A stretch of DNA of 64,000 nt from Lamellibrachia satsuma (taxonomy: Eukaryota > Annelida > Polychaeta > Sabellida > Siboglinidae), in NCBI GenBank assembly GCA_033239005.1, contig BSQZ01000004.1, positions 14,541,507 through 14,605,506 on the forward strand. The letters are read 5' to 3'. Position numbers and translations under genes: made by a program. The notes under the pieces are model-generated. The model was not told where the DNA came from, did not search any database, and saw nothing but the letters and a program-made list of their open reading frames with translations. Shown piece after piece: positions 60,901 to 63,541 of this stretch. Position 1 is the first letter of the stretch; every line of letters starts with the position of its first letter.

Positions 60901-63541
60901 CGGAGGCAAAACGGATACTGACAGCGGGAGCATTTTTGATGGCTACTCGGACGTCAGTGATAATGAATGTGATGGTGTAAACACTGAGGATGAGCTGCGC
61001 ACTGTACTATCAATGCTGGATGATGTGTAGTTTCATTTTTGTTAGAAGATAAAGGTGTCTGTGAATCCATCAACATGCAAAGTTTGATTGGAATCGGTCC
61101 AGTAGCGATGAATGTGTTAGCACATGAACACTTCTGTCATATATGTTTAAAATACAGATAAATAACTTGTTTTTCACTTTCTCATACTCCACAAAATGTA
61201 CTTTATATTGTATTTTATATCATAGTACACTCCTGTAGCATGATCAACATGAGTAGTTTATATTAAATATATACACTGGCATACAACTGTGTTCAGCAAC
61301 TGCAAAAATTTTTAAATCGTGGTGGCCATCTTGGATATCTGGTTACCAAGAAGACGCAATGTAAAATGATATGGCTCATTTTACTCGACAATTATCGTAC
61401 TTTCAGAATATATATATAATATTCCTATTCATAAAATGCATTTTTGTTGCTGAAATCTTGACTTGAAGTGATGCAGTCGATTGCATATTCATTGGGAATG
61501 CAGTATTCAGTGGTCACAGCAGATCAGGGCTGTAGTACTGAAATGGTTAATTTATTTTCTTCTGTGAGAACGAGTACTTCCTGATATCCAATCTACACTG
61601 ATCCACTAATGCAACCTCATGTCCTTTAGTTCTACTACGTTTGAGTGAGAAAAAATATTTCTATCAATATTTTATACCCATTCAATATCTTAAAAACTTC
61701 AATTTGATCTCCACTTGACCTCCTTATCCCTAAGGGTGTTAAACCACATTCTTCAGTCAGTATATAGCAAAGGTATGTAATAATGTATAAATGTCTGTCT
61801 TGAGTACCAGATTTTGGTCCGTCACACTATAAGTAGGATTGCTTGAGGTTCCCTGGTGACATGTGTGCATCCCATTGTAGACTGCGCCAGCCAGACACGT
61901 GTCCAGGCAACGGGACACGAGTGAATGCATCCTCGTGTGGCAACTGTCTCGCCAAGCCATACAGGCGTGCAGGTCTCACTTCATATTCCAAGATCCGCAT
62001 CAACATTACCTCACTCCAAGTCATAGGTAAGATCTTTGAGGTCACGATGAATGATTATGACACATTAGTCTTGATAAGACATCAGTCAATTTGATTAACA
62101 TACATCAGTTTTGATAAGGCGTATAAGTCAATATGTTTATACATCAGTCAATTTGATTATGATACATCAGTCTTGATAAGACATCAGTCAATTTGATTAT
62201 GATACATCAGCCTTGATAATACATCAGTGAATTTCAACCAAACATATTTTCCAGGCTGAGAGTCTCCATAATAATTTAATGGCATGTCTAGTAATTTTTA
62301 CAATTTTGAGTTTTCCTAAATAAATTTTTCACCTTGGTGTTCATGTGACTCTTAAACTGACTTGTTTTGTTTTCAGTAAACGACTTTGAGTTTAGCTCGA
62401 CTGTTGCTGGTACGAGTAAAGTCCCCTTTGCTTCTGCTGGAGACTGTTACAGCACCAACAACTGTCCTCAGGTGAGAGACTGCATCAACACAGATGATAG
62501 TTATAAGGGTGGCTCCTATGACAGCGACTAAATTTAGTCTTAGTAGTCTTATCTTTTATCTTCAGCCGGAAAATTATATTCTCACCACTTCAGTTTTTGT
62601 TTGTTGACGTGAGTGTAATATATTGTATGGTTTCTATATTGAATATACTGTTTTGTTATGCCTTTGGACAAATAAATATTTCTTGTTCCTGTAAAGAAGT
62701 TATGTTGGAGCTACGTTTAAATGTTGACTTTTTAGTGTAAGGGATTTTTTTCTGAACCTATGTGACACTTTTAGTTGTAAAGAAGTTACATTGAGGCTAA
62801 GTTTAGATGTTGACTTTTTAGTGTAAAGGATTTTTTCTGAATGTGATATTTTTAGTGTAAAGAAGTTACATTTGAGCTACGTTTAGATGTTGACTTTTTA
62901 TTGTGAAGAATTTTAATCCAGATCTTACAAAAAGCCAACACATCTACAGACACATATTTTAACATGTAAACCATGTGTAAAACATCCCACATGTGTAAAC
63001 TTACCATACATATACAACCATAAGTATGTAAACGTACCACATGTAAACAAACCACACATAAATATACCACACGTTAACAGACATACAATATGTAAACAAA
63101 CAACCTAGACAAACCAAGTATTTAATCACCACATTTGTCAGCAACTTGGTTATGTGGTGATTTCAGATATTTGGCCATTTTTACGGTGGTTATAGCTAAA
63201 ACACAAGTAGTTATATTAGATCTTTTGTTGTCAGTTGTTTGTATTTAATGACCTGTTGAAAGAGTACAAAACCATTAAAATAATTAGACAATTAATTTAT
63301 GTTGTTGTGTTATTTTGCAAGATTGATTATGTTTTAAGTCTGCATACAATGTATATGATTGTGCTTACAGGGTGTGTTCCGAGTCAACCTCTCCGGGACT
63401 AAGTTGAAAGTATCAGCCTCGAGCTCATGGAAAAGCACTGGCTATACTTCGACTCGACACGTCGCAGTGTCAGATGTAAGTGGCGTCACCAGGAAACTCA
63501 TAGTTGAAACGTGCAACCTGTGTTATGCAACCACTCAATGA
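21258..63541 (+). CDS. ADAMTS9: GON-domain ADAMTS metalloproteinase (ADAMTS9/20-like), 36 exons, 5' incomplete
   Basis: Spliced gene on the + strand. The product should be a secreted, zinc-dependent extracellular-matrix protease; the family cleaves proteoglycans such as versican and, in nematode GON-1, acts in gonad and tissue morphogenesis. I read 36 exons by AG/GT boundaries, and all phases are compatible, giving 1702 codons from the window start of the protein. Numbering from the first whole codon (Asp1): prodomain end 1-38, protease 39 to about 250, disintegrin-like to about 345, central TSP1 355-404, Cys-rich 405 to about 525, spacer to about 660, TSP1-2 to TSP1-15 to about 1505, GON about 1506-1702. 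Zinc ligands are His188, His192 and His198, with catalytic Glu189. Fifteen TSP1 modules plus GON define the ADAMTS9/ADAMTS20/GON-1 group; I cannot separate ADAMTS9 from ADAMTS20 because the vertebrate split probably postdates this lineage. Signal peptide and most of the prodomain are not found here. Individual exons are listed below. Confidence 0.
21885..22330 (+). mobile_element. LINE 3' relic split by a MITE
   Basis: GGCAGCGTGAATATGTTTAAAAAC (GSVNMFKN) at 21893 is the same reverse-transcriptase tail as at 13040. After the MITE at 21924-22214 the LINE 3' UTR resumes with AGAAGGGCAGGTTGCACAGA and TTGGACTCCTGATAAGCC. The relic ends a few bases before the acceptor of the exon at 22334. Confidence 0.
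21924..22214 (-). mobile_element. MITE copy 2, inverted and nearly complete
   Basis: Ends are ACCATATTCAGCCCAATAAG and, at the other side, a sequence ending CAAATATGGT, forming an imperfect terminal inverted repeat. Interior blocks TGGTGCCAACTGTGTAACACC and GGATCCTGCTGATTAAAAAG match the other copies in reverse. Inserted in a LINE relic. Confidence 0.
22334..22417 (+). CDS. ADAMTS exon b: protease core
   Basis: 84 nt, phase 0-0, acceptor tgtttgcag, donor gtatgt. It encodes [19 protein letters not shown] and the following strand ending LEGEQ. This is a conserved ADAMTS segment, and an 84-nt exon here is usual in the family. The following intron is 5.5 kb and contains a GT tract, a 62-bp triplication, an AT-rich stretch and a hAT-type MITE. 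Confidence 0.
23868..23936. repeat. (GT/GC)n alternating tract
   Basis: About 68 nt of alternating purine-pyrimidine (TGTGTGTGCGTGCGTGCGTG and onward). Strong Z-DNA-forming composition, within intron b. Confidence 0.
24229..24414. repeat. 62-bp tandem triplication with internal palindrome
   Basis: Three nearly identical 62-bp units start at 24229, 24291 and 24353. Each contains AATGTGTGCAGAATGTGTCG then CACATT, an imperfect inverted repeat around GCAGAATG. The near identity implies recent amplification. Confidence 0.
25881..26678. mobile_element. hAT-type MITE, 798 bp, with 8-bp target duplication
   Basis: The element starts CATGGTTG and ends CAACCCTG (inverted: CAGGGTTG). GTCGTAGT flanks it exactly on both sides (25873-25880 and 26679-26686). 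An 8-bp duplication and CAGGGTTG-like ends are typical of hAT transposons. Both subterminal regions are rich in ATTTAAATC/AAATCATGATTT. No transposase is encoded, so it is non-autonomous. Confidence 0.
27931..28055 (+). CDS. ADAMTS exon c: protease core
   Basis: 125 nt, phase 0 to 2, acceptor tgctgtag. The correct frame reads [20 protein letters not shown] and then HEHNEPDD...HHDTAILLT, matching the ADAMTS pattern LRNFC.WQ..HN..... HxDTAIL. The donor is gtgggg, weaker than most in the gene, but the phase joins exactly to the next exon (split Arg codon AG|G). The following 428-nt intron shows nothing recognisable. Confidence 0.
28484..28524 (+). CDS. ADAMTS exon d: protease, 41-nt small exon
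   Basis: 41 nt, phase 2 to 1, acceptor acttgcag, donor gtaagt. With the flanking split codons it reads [15 protein letters not shown], the conserved (T)R.DIC....CDTLG segment of the protease domain. The following intron (28525-29452) holds a perfect 16-bp inverted repeat at 29218-29252 and otherwise AT-rich sequence. Confidence 0.
29218..29252. repeat. Perfect inverted repeat, 16-bp arms, 3-nt loop
   Basis: GGCTTTATATACTATA and its exact complement flank GCA. It lies about 200 nt upstream of the active-site exon at 29453, in its intron. Confidence 0.
29453..29558 (+). CDS. ADAMTS exon e: zinc-binding active site
   Basis: 106 nt, phase 1 to 2, acceptor cacttgtag, donor gtaagt. It encodes [20 protein letters not shown] then [21 protein letters not shown] supplies zinc ligands His188 and His192 and catalytic Glu189; the Val codon is split by the intron. 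The third ligand is in the next exon. The following intron carries a truncated LINE 3' end (about 29660-30050). Confidence 0.
29660..30050 (+). mobile_element. LINE 3' end relic, second family
   Basis: One frame reads [20 protein letters not shown] then AHHNT and a stop. LWN.L...+R......F+ is the classic reverse-transcriptase C-terminus of L2/CR1-type elements. A long AT-rich 3' region follows and ends AATTAAAGG(TTATTATT)n, a typical LINE tail microsatellite. Confidence 0.
30805..30960 (+). CDS. ADAMTS exon f: third zinc ligand and Met-turn
   Basis: 156 nt, phase 2 to 2, acceptor gcttacag, donor gtgagt. It completes HELGHVLSLPHD, so His198 is the third zinc ligand and Asp199 follows as in reprolysins (HExxHxxxxxHD). 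HVMSPTLDY downstream is the Met-turn. Active-site residues are intact, so the enzyme is predicted to be catalytically competent. I see nothing distinctive in the 483-nt intron that follows. Confidence 0.
31444..31606 (+). CDS. ADAMTS exon g: end of protease, start of disintegrin-like domain
   Basis: 163 nt, phase 2 to 0, acceptor gtgctgtag, donor gtgaga. It encodes [12 protein letters not shown], the conserved end of the protease, then a linker and [16 protein letters not shown] of the disintegrin-like module. The following intron (31607-32676) contains a MITE-like element with inverted ends and, against its 3' end, a tandem array that copies the next acceptor. Confidence 0.
31733..32345. mobile_element. 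MITE-like element with inverted ends
   Basis: The left end has GCCAGTGTGAGATAAAAATTTCACC; the right end in reverse complement reads GCCGGTATGAGATAAAATTTTCACC, so the terminal inverted repeats are about 25-29 bp and about 85 percent identical. No target duplication is clear. Interior is AT-rich with another TTCACCCCC copy near 31987. Confidence 0.
32529..32676 (+). repeat. 35-41-bp tandem array of decoy 3' splice sites
   Basis: Units begin CCAGTCTGTAATAAG, CCAGATAGTAATAAG, CCAGTCTACAATAAG and CCAATCTGTAATAAA at 32529, 32564, 32600 and 32636. The last three are preceded by TTGTAG or AGTAG. The true exon at 32677 begins TTATAG|CCAGTCTGTAAG. The spacings of 35, 36, 36 and 41 show that the acceptor and first exon bases share ancestry with the array. 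Confidence 0.
32677..32784 (+). CDS. ADAMTS exon h: disintegrin-like domain
   Basis: 108 nt, phase 0-0, acceptor atcttatag, donor gtaaca. It encodes [12 protein letters not shown] ... [19 protein letters not shown], the disintegrin-like module with the conserved LWC and W.DGT.C motifs. The first 12 nt (CCAGTCTGTAAG) occur in diverged form three or four times just upstream behind AG dinucleotides, creating decoy acceptors. The following 580-nt intron shows only AT-rich sequence. Confidence 0.
33365..33507 (+). CDS. ADAMTS exon i: end of disintegrin-like, central TSP1
   Basis: 143 nt, phase 0 to 2, acceptor tgtttgtag, donor gtatgt. It encodes [10 protein letters not shown] and the central thrombospondin repeat [21 protein letters not shown]355 and W358 form a WxxW C-mannosylation site, and CTRTCGG fits the O-fucosylation consensus. 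Both modifications are known for this family and aid secretion. The 496-nt intron that follows is AT-rich without a recognised element. Confidence 0.
34004..34067 (+). CDS. ADAMTS exon j: end of central TSP1
   Basis: 64 nt, phase 2 to 0, acceptor gttttcag, donor gtaagc. It encodes (T)[20 protein letters not shown], the second half of the central TSP1 with the usual P.y.G..C.G pattern. The next intron (34068-34726) carries a SINE-like repeat with an internal 14-bp tandem expansion. Confidence 0.
34345..34600 (+). mobile_element. SINE-like repeat with 14-bp internal expansion
   Basis: Contains GTTGCTGCCGTTTCAAAG, then six copies of ACTTTGTTCACCCC at about 34393-34472, then GGTCCCTTGTATCTGGTG and GAAGATCCCACGCACAGG. 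The flanks match the copy at 39255-39530; only this copy has the expansion. Confidence 0.
34727..34844 (+). CDS. ADAMTS exon k: Cys-rich domain
   Basis: 118 nt, phase 0 to 1, acceptor cgctgcag, donor gtaagt. It encodes [20 protein letters not shown] and further to WVPKYAG. The motif FR..QC..FD is the conserved start of the ADAMTS cysteine-rich module, which with the spacer often carries substrate exosites. The 389-nt intron that follows is AT-rich, nothing else seen. Confidence 0.
35234..35370 (+). CDS. ADAMTS exon l: Cys-rich domain
   Basis: 137 nt, phase 1 to 0, acceptor attgacag, donor gtaagg. It reads [20 protein letters not shown] and then [21 protein letters not shown]. The pattern C.L.C......Y......V.DGT.C.....ICV...C is diagnostic for the ADAMTS Cys-rich region. 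The following intron contains an antisense LINE 3' end (about 35580-35890). Confidence 0.
35580..35890 (-). mobile_element. LINE 3' end, minus strand
   Basis: On the minus strand a frame reads [39 protein letters not shown] and AGYT then stop, a clear non-LTR reverse-transcriptase C-terminus. The 3' UTR (GGACTCTCGATAAGCCAATGG) lies to the left. This copy is an intact empty-site reference for the piggyBac insertion at 60705. Confidence 0.
36199..36306 (+). CDS. ADAMTS exon m: end of Cys-rich domain
   Basis: 108 nt, phase 0-0, acceptor ggcttcag, donor gtaaga. It encodes [20 protein letters not shown] and [16 protein letters not shown]. The motif GCD..LGS....D.CG.CGG....C closes the Cys-rich module in ADAMTS proteins. 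The intron that follows begins within 70 nt with a GT-rich minisatellite complex (36375-37115). Confidence 0.
36375..37115. repeat. GT-rich minisatellite complex, 39-bp then 99-bp units
   Basis: From 36420 to 36640 short GCTGGTGGTCGCGACACGG-type units repeat. From about 36640 there are about five copies of a 99-bp unit containing ATAGTGCTGGTTGTTGTG and ACTGGTGATGGCAGAAGTAT (exact spacing 99 at 36721, 36820 and 36919). A 299-codon open frame on the opposite strand is a by-product of the repeat. Confidence 0.
37454..37484 (+). CDS. ADAMTS exon n: 31-nt microexon, start of spacer
   Basis: 31 nt, phase 0 to 1, acceptor gatgtgcag, donor gtaagc. It encodes [10 protein letters not shown] plus the first base of Gly. 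The exon is very short, but it joins in frame to [20 protein letters not shown] in the next exon, where ADAMTS proteins have a continuous GYN..v.IP.GAT.I.I.Q segment, so it is well supported. The 1.5-kb intron after it holds a piggyBac-type MITE. Confidence 0.
37652..38114. mobile_element. piggyBac-type MITE, 463 bp, TTAA-flanked
   Basis: TTAA lies on both sides (37648-37651 and 38115-38118). The ends are CCATTACAGTAC and, reversed, CCATTTCAGTAA, nearly the same as the larger element at 60705-61546. No coding potential. The short inverted ends and lack of an empty site make this less certain than the larger element. Confidence 0.
38974..39069 (+). CDS. ADAMTS exon o: spacer domain
   Basis: 96 nt, phase 1 to 1, acceptor tttgctgcag, donor gtgagt. 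It encodes [20 protein letters not shown] and [19 protein letters not shown] and NYL are conserved spacer motifs. The following intron contains a SINE-like copy and a 1-kb 50-bp tandem array that runs up to the next acceptor. Confidence 0.
39255..39530 (+). mobile_element. SINE-like dispersed repeat
   Basis: Contains CTGCTGCTGTTTCAAAACTGG, GGTCCCTTCTGCCTGGTG, AAGTAAAAGATCCCACGC and AGTCAATTCTGCTAACTG. It is the best copy of this family here. The 50-bp tandem array starts immediately after it. Confidence 0.
39526..40583. repeat. 50-bp higher-order tandem array, about 21 units
   Basis: The unit contains GGGTGGTATGTTATTTGTTA and TTTATTGATGTCATCATTA. Variant types (ATTTTGATTC, ATGAAGATTC with TATTT or TGTTT, ACAAAGATTCCCTGTTGG) recur in the order A-B-C-D, a 200-bp higher-order unit; the ACAAAG type is at 39911, 40111 and 40361, where an extra A unit makes the last spacing 250. 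The final unit supplies GGGTGGTATGTTACAG, the acceptor of the exon at 40586. Confidence 0.
40586..40752 (+). CDS. ADAMTS exon p: spacer domain
   Basis: 167 nt, phase 1 to 0, acceptor tatgttacag, donor gtgagc. It encodes [15 protein letters not shown] and further [16 protein letters not shown]...VELL. LNG.F and Y.GS....E.I.....L are spacer hallmarks; NST is a possible N-glycosylation site. The acceptor sits at the very end of the last 50-bp tandem unit. The following intron (40753-42031) is AT-rich with a LINE-like tail ending in ATT repeats at about 41555. Confidence 0.
41270..41575 (+). mobile_element. Possible LINE-type 3' tail
   Basis: Starts with an AATAC microsatellite and CTCGTTTATTTAGACCCATC and ends GTTAAAAGG(TTATTATT)n, the same tail type as at 30030. 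No coding part is recognised. Confidence 0.
42032..42185 (+). CDS. ADAMTS exon q: end of spacer, start of TSP1-2
   Basis: 154 nt, phase 0 to 1, acceptor ttcgctgcag, donor gtgagt. It encodes [20 protein letters not shown], the end of the spacer, then [18 protein letters not shown], the start of the first C-terminal TSP1. The CxxAC replaces CxxSC, so this module lacks the O-fucose consensus, as is common for the second TSP1. The 493-nt intron after it is AT-rich, nothing recognised. Confidence 0.
42679..42805 (+). CDS. ADAMTS exon r: TSP1-2
   Basis: 127 nt, phase 1 to 2, acceptor cgttttag, donor gtacgt. It encodes [20 protein letters not shown] and then [21 protein letters not shown]. This is the second half of TSP1-2 and is strongly basic. 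The following 238-nt intron contains a pure (AT)n tract at about 42855-42895, only 50 nt from the donor. Confidence 0.
42850..42896. repeat. (AT)n microsatellite
   Basis: About 40 nt of pure TA repeats, 45-50 nt after the donor of the exon ending at 42805. Confidence 0.
43044..43254 (+). CDS. ADAMTS exon s: TSP1-3
   Basis: 211 nt, phase 2 to 0, acceptor ggtcaccag, donor gtacag. It encodes [19 protein letters not shown], then a very basic module ending [19 protein letters not shown] lacks the Ser/Thr needed for O-fucose. The concentration of Lys and Arg suggests binding to heparan sulfate (inference). From here on introns fall just before the first TSP1 cysteine. The next intron holds an antisense SINE-like repeat and the 18-bp minisatellite. 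Confidence 0.
43380..43575 (-). mobile_element. SINE-like dispersed repeat, inverted
   Basis: GGGTTCTTTTACTTCCCCTGGCA and GAAATTGCCCAAGTTTTAAAA are the reverse complement of blocks in the copy at 39255-39530. Confidence 0.
43738..44408. repeat. 18-bp minisatellite without AG, about 37 units
   Basis: Units of TCCATTGTCCACCCTCTA with C/T changes (CCGCCC, CTGCCC). I checked every line: between the AG at 43731 and the acceptor AG at 44411 there is no AG dinucleotide. The array ends 4 nt before the acceptor. Its six-codon period keeps open frames on both strands, which are artefacts. Confidence 0.
44413..44574 (+). CDS. ADAMTS exon t: TSP1-4
   Basis: 162 nt, phase 0-0, acceptor tggttgcag, donor gtcagt. 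It encodes [20 protein letters not shown] and ends [13 protein letters not shown]. The reading frame is also open upstream through the 18-bp minisatellite, but protein homology begins exactly at the Cys after the AG, so the repeat is intron. The following intron has a tRNA-derived SINE head at 44802-44885. Confidence 0.
44802..44990 (+). mobile_element. tRNA-derived SINE head
   Basis: GGCATGGTGACGTAGTGGTT resembles an A box and GGCGTTGAATCC resembles a B box of a RNA polymerase III promoter. The body is not matched to the other copies. Confidence 0.
45565..45729 (+). CDS. ADAMTS exon u: TSP1-5
   Basis: 165 nt, phase 0-0, acceptor ttgtttcag, donor gtcagc. It encodes [20 protein letters not shown] and ends [14 protein letters not shown]. 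The O-fucose consensus is kept. The following intron holds a (GT)n(AT)n tract (45872-45958) and a hairpin repeat near 46145-46290. Confidence 0.
45872..45958. repeat. (GT)n(AT)n microsatellite
   Basis: About 30 nt of GT followed by about 55 nt of AT, in the intron after TSP1-5. Open frames through it are spurious. Confidence 0.
46145..46290. repeat. Foldback repeat, copy 1
   Basis: TTGCTTCAGAATGTTGTA and TACAACATTCTGAAGCA form a hairpin stem. The flanking GAAATGTTAGTTATAAACCC matches the second copy at 55440-55609. Confidence 0.
46483..46716 (+). CDS. ADAMTS exon v: TSP1-6 with Thr-rich linker
   Basis: 234 nt, phase 0-0, acceptor tgttgtag, donor gtgaga. It encodes [16 protein letters not shown] and, after CTYT, a linker [18 protein letters not shown] rich in Thr and Pro, a likely O-glycosylated spacer. 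CSASCDQA lacks the usual Gly after the second Cys, so the O-fucose site is degraded. It is the longest of the one-module exons. The next intron contains a hAT transposase fragment. Confidence 0.
47033..47320 (+). pseudogene. hAT-type transposase fragment
   Basis: An open frame of about 96 codons reads [40 protein letters not shown] and [20 protein letters not shown]. This resembles the N-terminal half of the catalytic region of hAT/ZBED-like transposases (FPDSKIA..., ..ARTK.., ..PYS...D.S.D...). It lacks the start, zinc finger and C-terminus, so it is a fragment inside the intron between TSP1-6 and TSP1-7. Confidence 0.
47567..47734 (+). CDS. ADAMTS exon w: TSP1-7
   Basis: 168 nt, phase 0-0, acceptor gtttacag, donor gtgagt. 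It encodes [20 protein letters not shown] and ends [14 protein letters not shown]. It is a standard TSP1 with WxxW at its C-terminal edge leading into the next module. The following intron has a short antisense LINE 3' fragment at about 48300-48405, just upstream of the next exon. Confidence 0.
48300..48405 (-). mobile_element. LINE 3' UTR fragment, inverted
   Basis: ACAAGATTGCCATCTGAAACCCAGATGGCAAG and GAGAGTCCAACCATTTTTCATC match the LINE 3' ends at 35580 and 60528. Only the tail remains. Confidence 0.
48439..48666 (+). CDS. ADAMTS exon x: TSP1-8 with linker
   Basis: 228 nt, phase 0-0, acceptor ccaccccag, donor gtaggt. It encodes [20 protein letters not shown] and, after the last Cys, an extra Ser-rich linker ([18 protein letters not shown]) before HWRVGHFGR. 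The linker makes this exon about 60 nt longer than the standard module. The 1.06-kb intron after it is AT-rich, with a CT-rich minisatellite at 49480-49632. Confidence 0.
49480..49632. repeat. CT-rich minisatellite
   Basis: Repeats of CTCTCCCTACCCCTCCCT, a pure polypyrimidine strand that could form triplex DNA. It lies about 90 nt upstream of the acceptor of TSP1-9. Confidence 0.
49725..49883 (+). CDS. ADAMTS exon y: TSP1-9
   Basis: 159 nt, phase 0-0, acceptor catgtttag, donor gtaggg. The frame is [20 protein letters not shown], ending [12 protein letters not shown]. It is the shortest TSP1 exon. The following 444-nt intron is largely filled by a tRNA-derived SINE whose tail touches the next polypyrimidine tract. 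Confidence 0.
50040..50325 (+). mobile_element. tRNA-derived SINE adjoining an exon
   Basis: CAGGGTTTAAATCTACTTG is a B-box-like remnant; the body has GTAATTGCAGTGTGGCTGAA and GTGTAAAGCGCTTTGAGCAG; the tail is TTACTTTTACCTTACCTTTA. The exon at 50328 follows after only 9-10 nt, so the tail forms the polypyrimidine tract. Confidence 0.
50328..50504 (+). CDS. ADAMTS exon z: TSP1-10
   Basis: 177 nt, phase 0-0, acceptor ctgttgcag, donor gtatgt. It encodes [20 protein letters not shown] and ends [17 protein letters not shown]-fucose consensus kept. The following intron is 3.1 kb (50505-53648). It is AT-rich; a less AT-rich block at about 51790-52900 contains only short open frames that I do not recognise. 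Confidence 0.
53649..53825 (+). CDS. ADAMTS exon aa: TSP1-11
   Basis: 177 nt (or 183 nt), phase 0-0, acceptor cccatgcag. It encodes [20 protein letters not shown], has a basic run KGRRRRPRS, and ends WKVYKWSK. The donor is uncertain by 6 nt: gttcga at 53826 keeps the conserved WSK|CS junction but is a poor donor, while gtcagc at 53832 is better and would insert Val-Arg. Both keep the frame. The 564-nt intron after it shows nothing recognised. Confidence 0.
54390..54563 (+). CDS. ADAMTS exon ab: TSP1-12
   Basis: 174 nt, phase 0-0, acceptor gcgctgcag, donor gtgggt. It encodes [20 protein letters not shown] and ends [17 protein letters not shown] is a possible N-glycosylation site. The 1.1-kb intron that follows contains a 130-bp near-perfect hairpin repeat at 55480-55609. 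Confidence 0.
55440..55609. repeat. Foldback repeat, copy 2, about 57-bp stem
   Basis: CTTATTGGACAATGCTGTGT and the following 37 nt pair with the reverse complement of the segment ending ATTGTTCAGTAAG, with about three quarters identity along the arm. The TTATGCAC core is shared with copy 1 at 46145-46290. A foldback MITE is likely. Confidence 0.
55664..55840 (+). CDS. ADAMTS exon ac: TSP1-13
   Basis: 177 nt, phase 0-0, acceptor tatttccag, donor gtgagt. It encodes [20 protein letters not shown] and ends [14 protein letters not shown]. It is separated from the next exon by the shortest intron of the gene (173 nt), without recognisable repeats. Confidence 0.
56014..56205 (+). CDS. ADAMTS exon ad: TSP1-14
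   Basis: 192 nt, phase 0-0, acceptor gtttttag, donor gtgagc. It encodes [20 protein letters not shown] and ends [11 protein letters not shown]. It is the last of 11 consecutive 0-0 exons. The 382-nt intron after it shows nothing distinctive. Confidence 0.
56588..56726 (+). CDS. ADAMTS exon ae: TSP1-15
   Basis: 139 nt, phase 0 to 1, acceptor tccctcag, donor gtgagt. It encodes [20 protein letters not shown] and ends KPCYLKP with a split Cys codon. CSKEC lacks the O-fucose Ser/Thr. This is the last TSP1 module before GON. The following intron contains a SINE nested in another SINE-like repeat (57085-57545). Confidence 0.
57085..57545 (+). mobile_element. SINE nested in a SINE-like repeat
   Basis: Outer element: AAAAGTTCCCACGCTGGGTAAA at the left and AGTGTCTATGATGTGGCTCAGTTAATTCTGCTA at the right, which are adjacent in the copy at 39255-39530. 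Inner element (about 57188-57470): GGTTCGGGTTCAAGTCC B box, GTAATTGCAACATAGCTGAA and GTGTAAAGCGCTTTGAGCAG. Confidence 0.
57561..57652 (+). CDS. ADAMTS exon af: start of GON domain
   Basis: 92 nt, phase 1 to 0, acceptor gttgttgcag, donor gtaacg. It encodes [20 protein letters not shown] and [14 protein letters not shown]...... DGEY.L...G marks the start of the GON domain, unique to the ADAMTS9/20/GON-1 group. The following 1.6-kb intron has a 49-bp tandem array (57981-58421) and a MITE (58550-58842). Confidence 0.
57981..58421. repeat. 49-bp tandem array, 9 copies
   Basis: The unit contains GAGAGGACTGGCTGGTCTTA and ATGACCACACACAATAGTTT. Two unit types (AGACCAAG and AGAATATAG) alternate for six units, then the second type fills the last three. 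TGGTC...GACCA in each unit is an inverted repeat. Confidence 0.
58550..58842 (+). mobile_element. MITE copy 3, complete
   Basis: Starts TACTGTATTCCACCTATCAA and ends in a sequence whose reverse complement is TACCGTATATTAGACCTAAT, so the ends are inverted repeats. Interior blocks AGCAGGATCCGTAATTATTG, GCCATCTGGTGTTAAACAGT and ACAGATTCCTTGACATTTTT match the other copies. Confidence 0.
59239..59330 (+). CDS. ADAMTS exon ag: GON domain
   Basis: 92 nt, phase 0 to 2, acceptor tttccacag, donor gtgtgt. It encodes [20 protein letters not shown] and [14 protein letters not shown]....P.EYITL..G..ENYSE.Y..R is the GON core. The donor is the first unit of a 42-bp tandem array (59331-59622), each unit of which repeats AAAG/GTGTGT. 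The rest of the 2.5-kb intron holds a SINE and a LINE relic split by a piggyBac-type element. Confidence 0.
59331..59622 (+). repeat. 42-bp tandem array that repeats the 5' splice site, 7 copies
   Basis: The unit is GGTGTGTGTCTTGTATTATA through GCTGCTTCATGTAAA. Its junctions read AAAG/GTGTGT, the same as the true donor AAAAG/GTGTGT at 59330. Near-identical units (one T-to-C) imply recent expansion. The 14-codon period gives open frames on both strands, which are not genes. Confidence 0.
59633..59953 (-). mobile_element. tRNA-derived SINE, full length, minus strand
   Basis: On the minus strand it starts GGGGCGCGATAGCATACTGG (A box TAGCATACTGG), then CCCGGTTTCAAATCCCACTG (B box), a body with GTGTAAAGCACTTTGAGCAG, and a tail GTACCTTTACCTTTAC. 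It is a pol III SINE, not a functional tRNA gene, as the tRNA-like part has no paired acceptor end. Confidence 0.
60528..61770 (-). mobile_element. LINE 3' end split by a piggyBac-type element
   Basis: The left part (60528-60704) is the LINE 3' UTR with GGACTCTCGATAAGCCAATGG on the minus strand. The right part (61547-61770) encodes [11 protein letters not shown] on the minus strand. The two halves are contiguous in the copy at 35580-35890. Confidence 0.
60705..61546. mobile_element. piggyBac-type element, 842 bp, TTAA target duplication
   Basis: TTAA flanks the element on both sides (60701-60704, 61547-61550). The ends are CCATTTCAGTACGACAG and, reversed, CCATTTCAGTACTACAG, one mismatch in 17. 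The interrupted LINE gives the empty site. An acidic open frame (60809-61030, [19 protein letters not shown], ending in a stop) resembles the acidic start of a piggyBac transposase, but the catalytic part is missing, so it is non-autonomous. Confidence 0.
61881..62026 (+). CDS. ADAMTS exon ah: GON domain
   Basis: 146 nt, phase 2 to 1, acceptor ccattgtag, donor gtaaga. It encodes [40 protein letters not shown] and NITSLQVI. The C.....R......C.C........AG.TS.SK+R+... patterns match GON. NGT, NAS and NIT are possible N-glycosylation sites. The next intron has a degenerate TCAGTC-rich tandem tract. Confidence 0.
62040..62230. repeat. Degenerate ACATCAGTC(A/T)-rich tandem repeat
   Basis: ACATCAGTCTTGATAAGACATCAGTCAATTTGATTATGAT-type units recur with small deletions in the 350-nt intron after the exon ending at 62026. 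It starts 14 nt after the donor. Confidence 0.
62377..62471 (+). CDS. ADAMTS exon ai: GON domain
   Basis: 95 nt, phase 1 to 0, acceptor tgttttcag, donor gtgaga. It encodes [20 protein letters not shown] and [22 protein letters not shown]...CPQG is one of the best-conserved GON motifs. The following intron holds a degenerate 81-85-bp triplication (62691-62915) and an ACATGTAAAC-rich stretch (about 62960-63105). Confidence 0.
62691..63105. repeat. 81-85-bp degenerate triplication, then ATGTAAAC-rich tract
   Basis: GTAAAGAAGTTA...GCTA(C/A)GTTTA(A/G)ATGTTGACTTTT occurs at 62691, 62776 and 62857. From about 62960 the words ATGTAAAC and ACCACA recur at short spacing. Intron of the GON region. Confidence 0.
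63371..63541 (+). CDS. ADAMTS exon aj: probable terminal exon, end of GON domain with TGA stop
   Basis: 171 nt including the stop, phase 0, acceptor gtgcttacag. It encodes [20 protein letters not shown] and, reading on, [19 protein letters not shown] and YATTQ before TGA at 63539. A good donor (gtaagt) exists at 63476, so splicing to an exon beyond the window is possible. I prefer the terminal reading because it ends in a Cys-x-x-Cys, as GON domains do, and gives a GON of about 197 residues, near the usual 200. No AATAAA is seen before 64000. Confidence 0.
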   Translation, partial: GVFRVNLSGTKLKVSASSSWKSTGYTSTRHVAVSDVSGVTRKLIVETCNLCYATTQ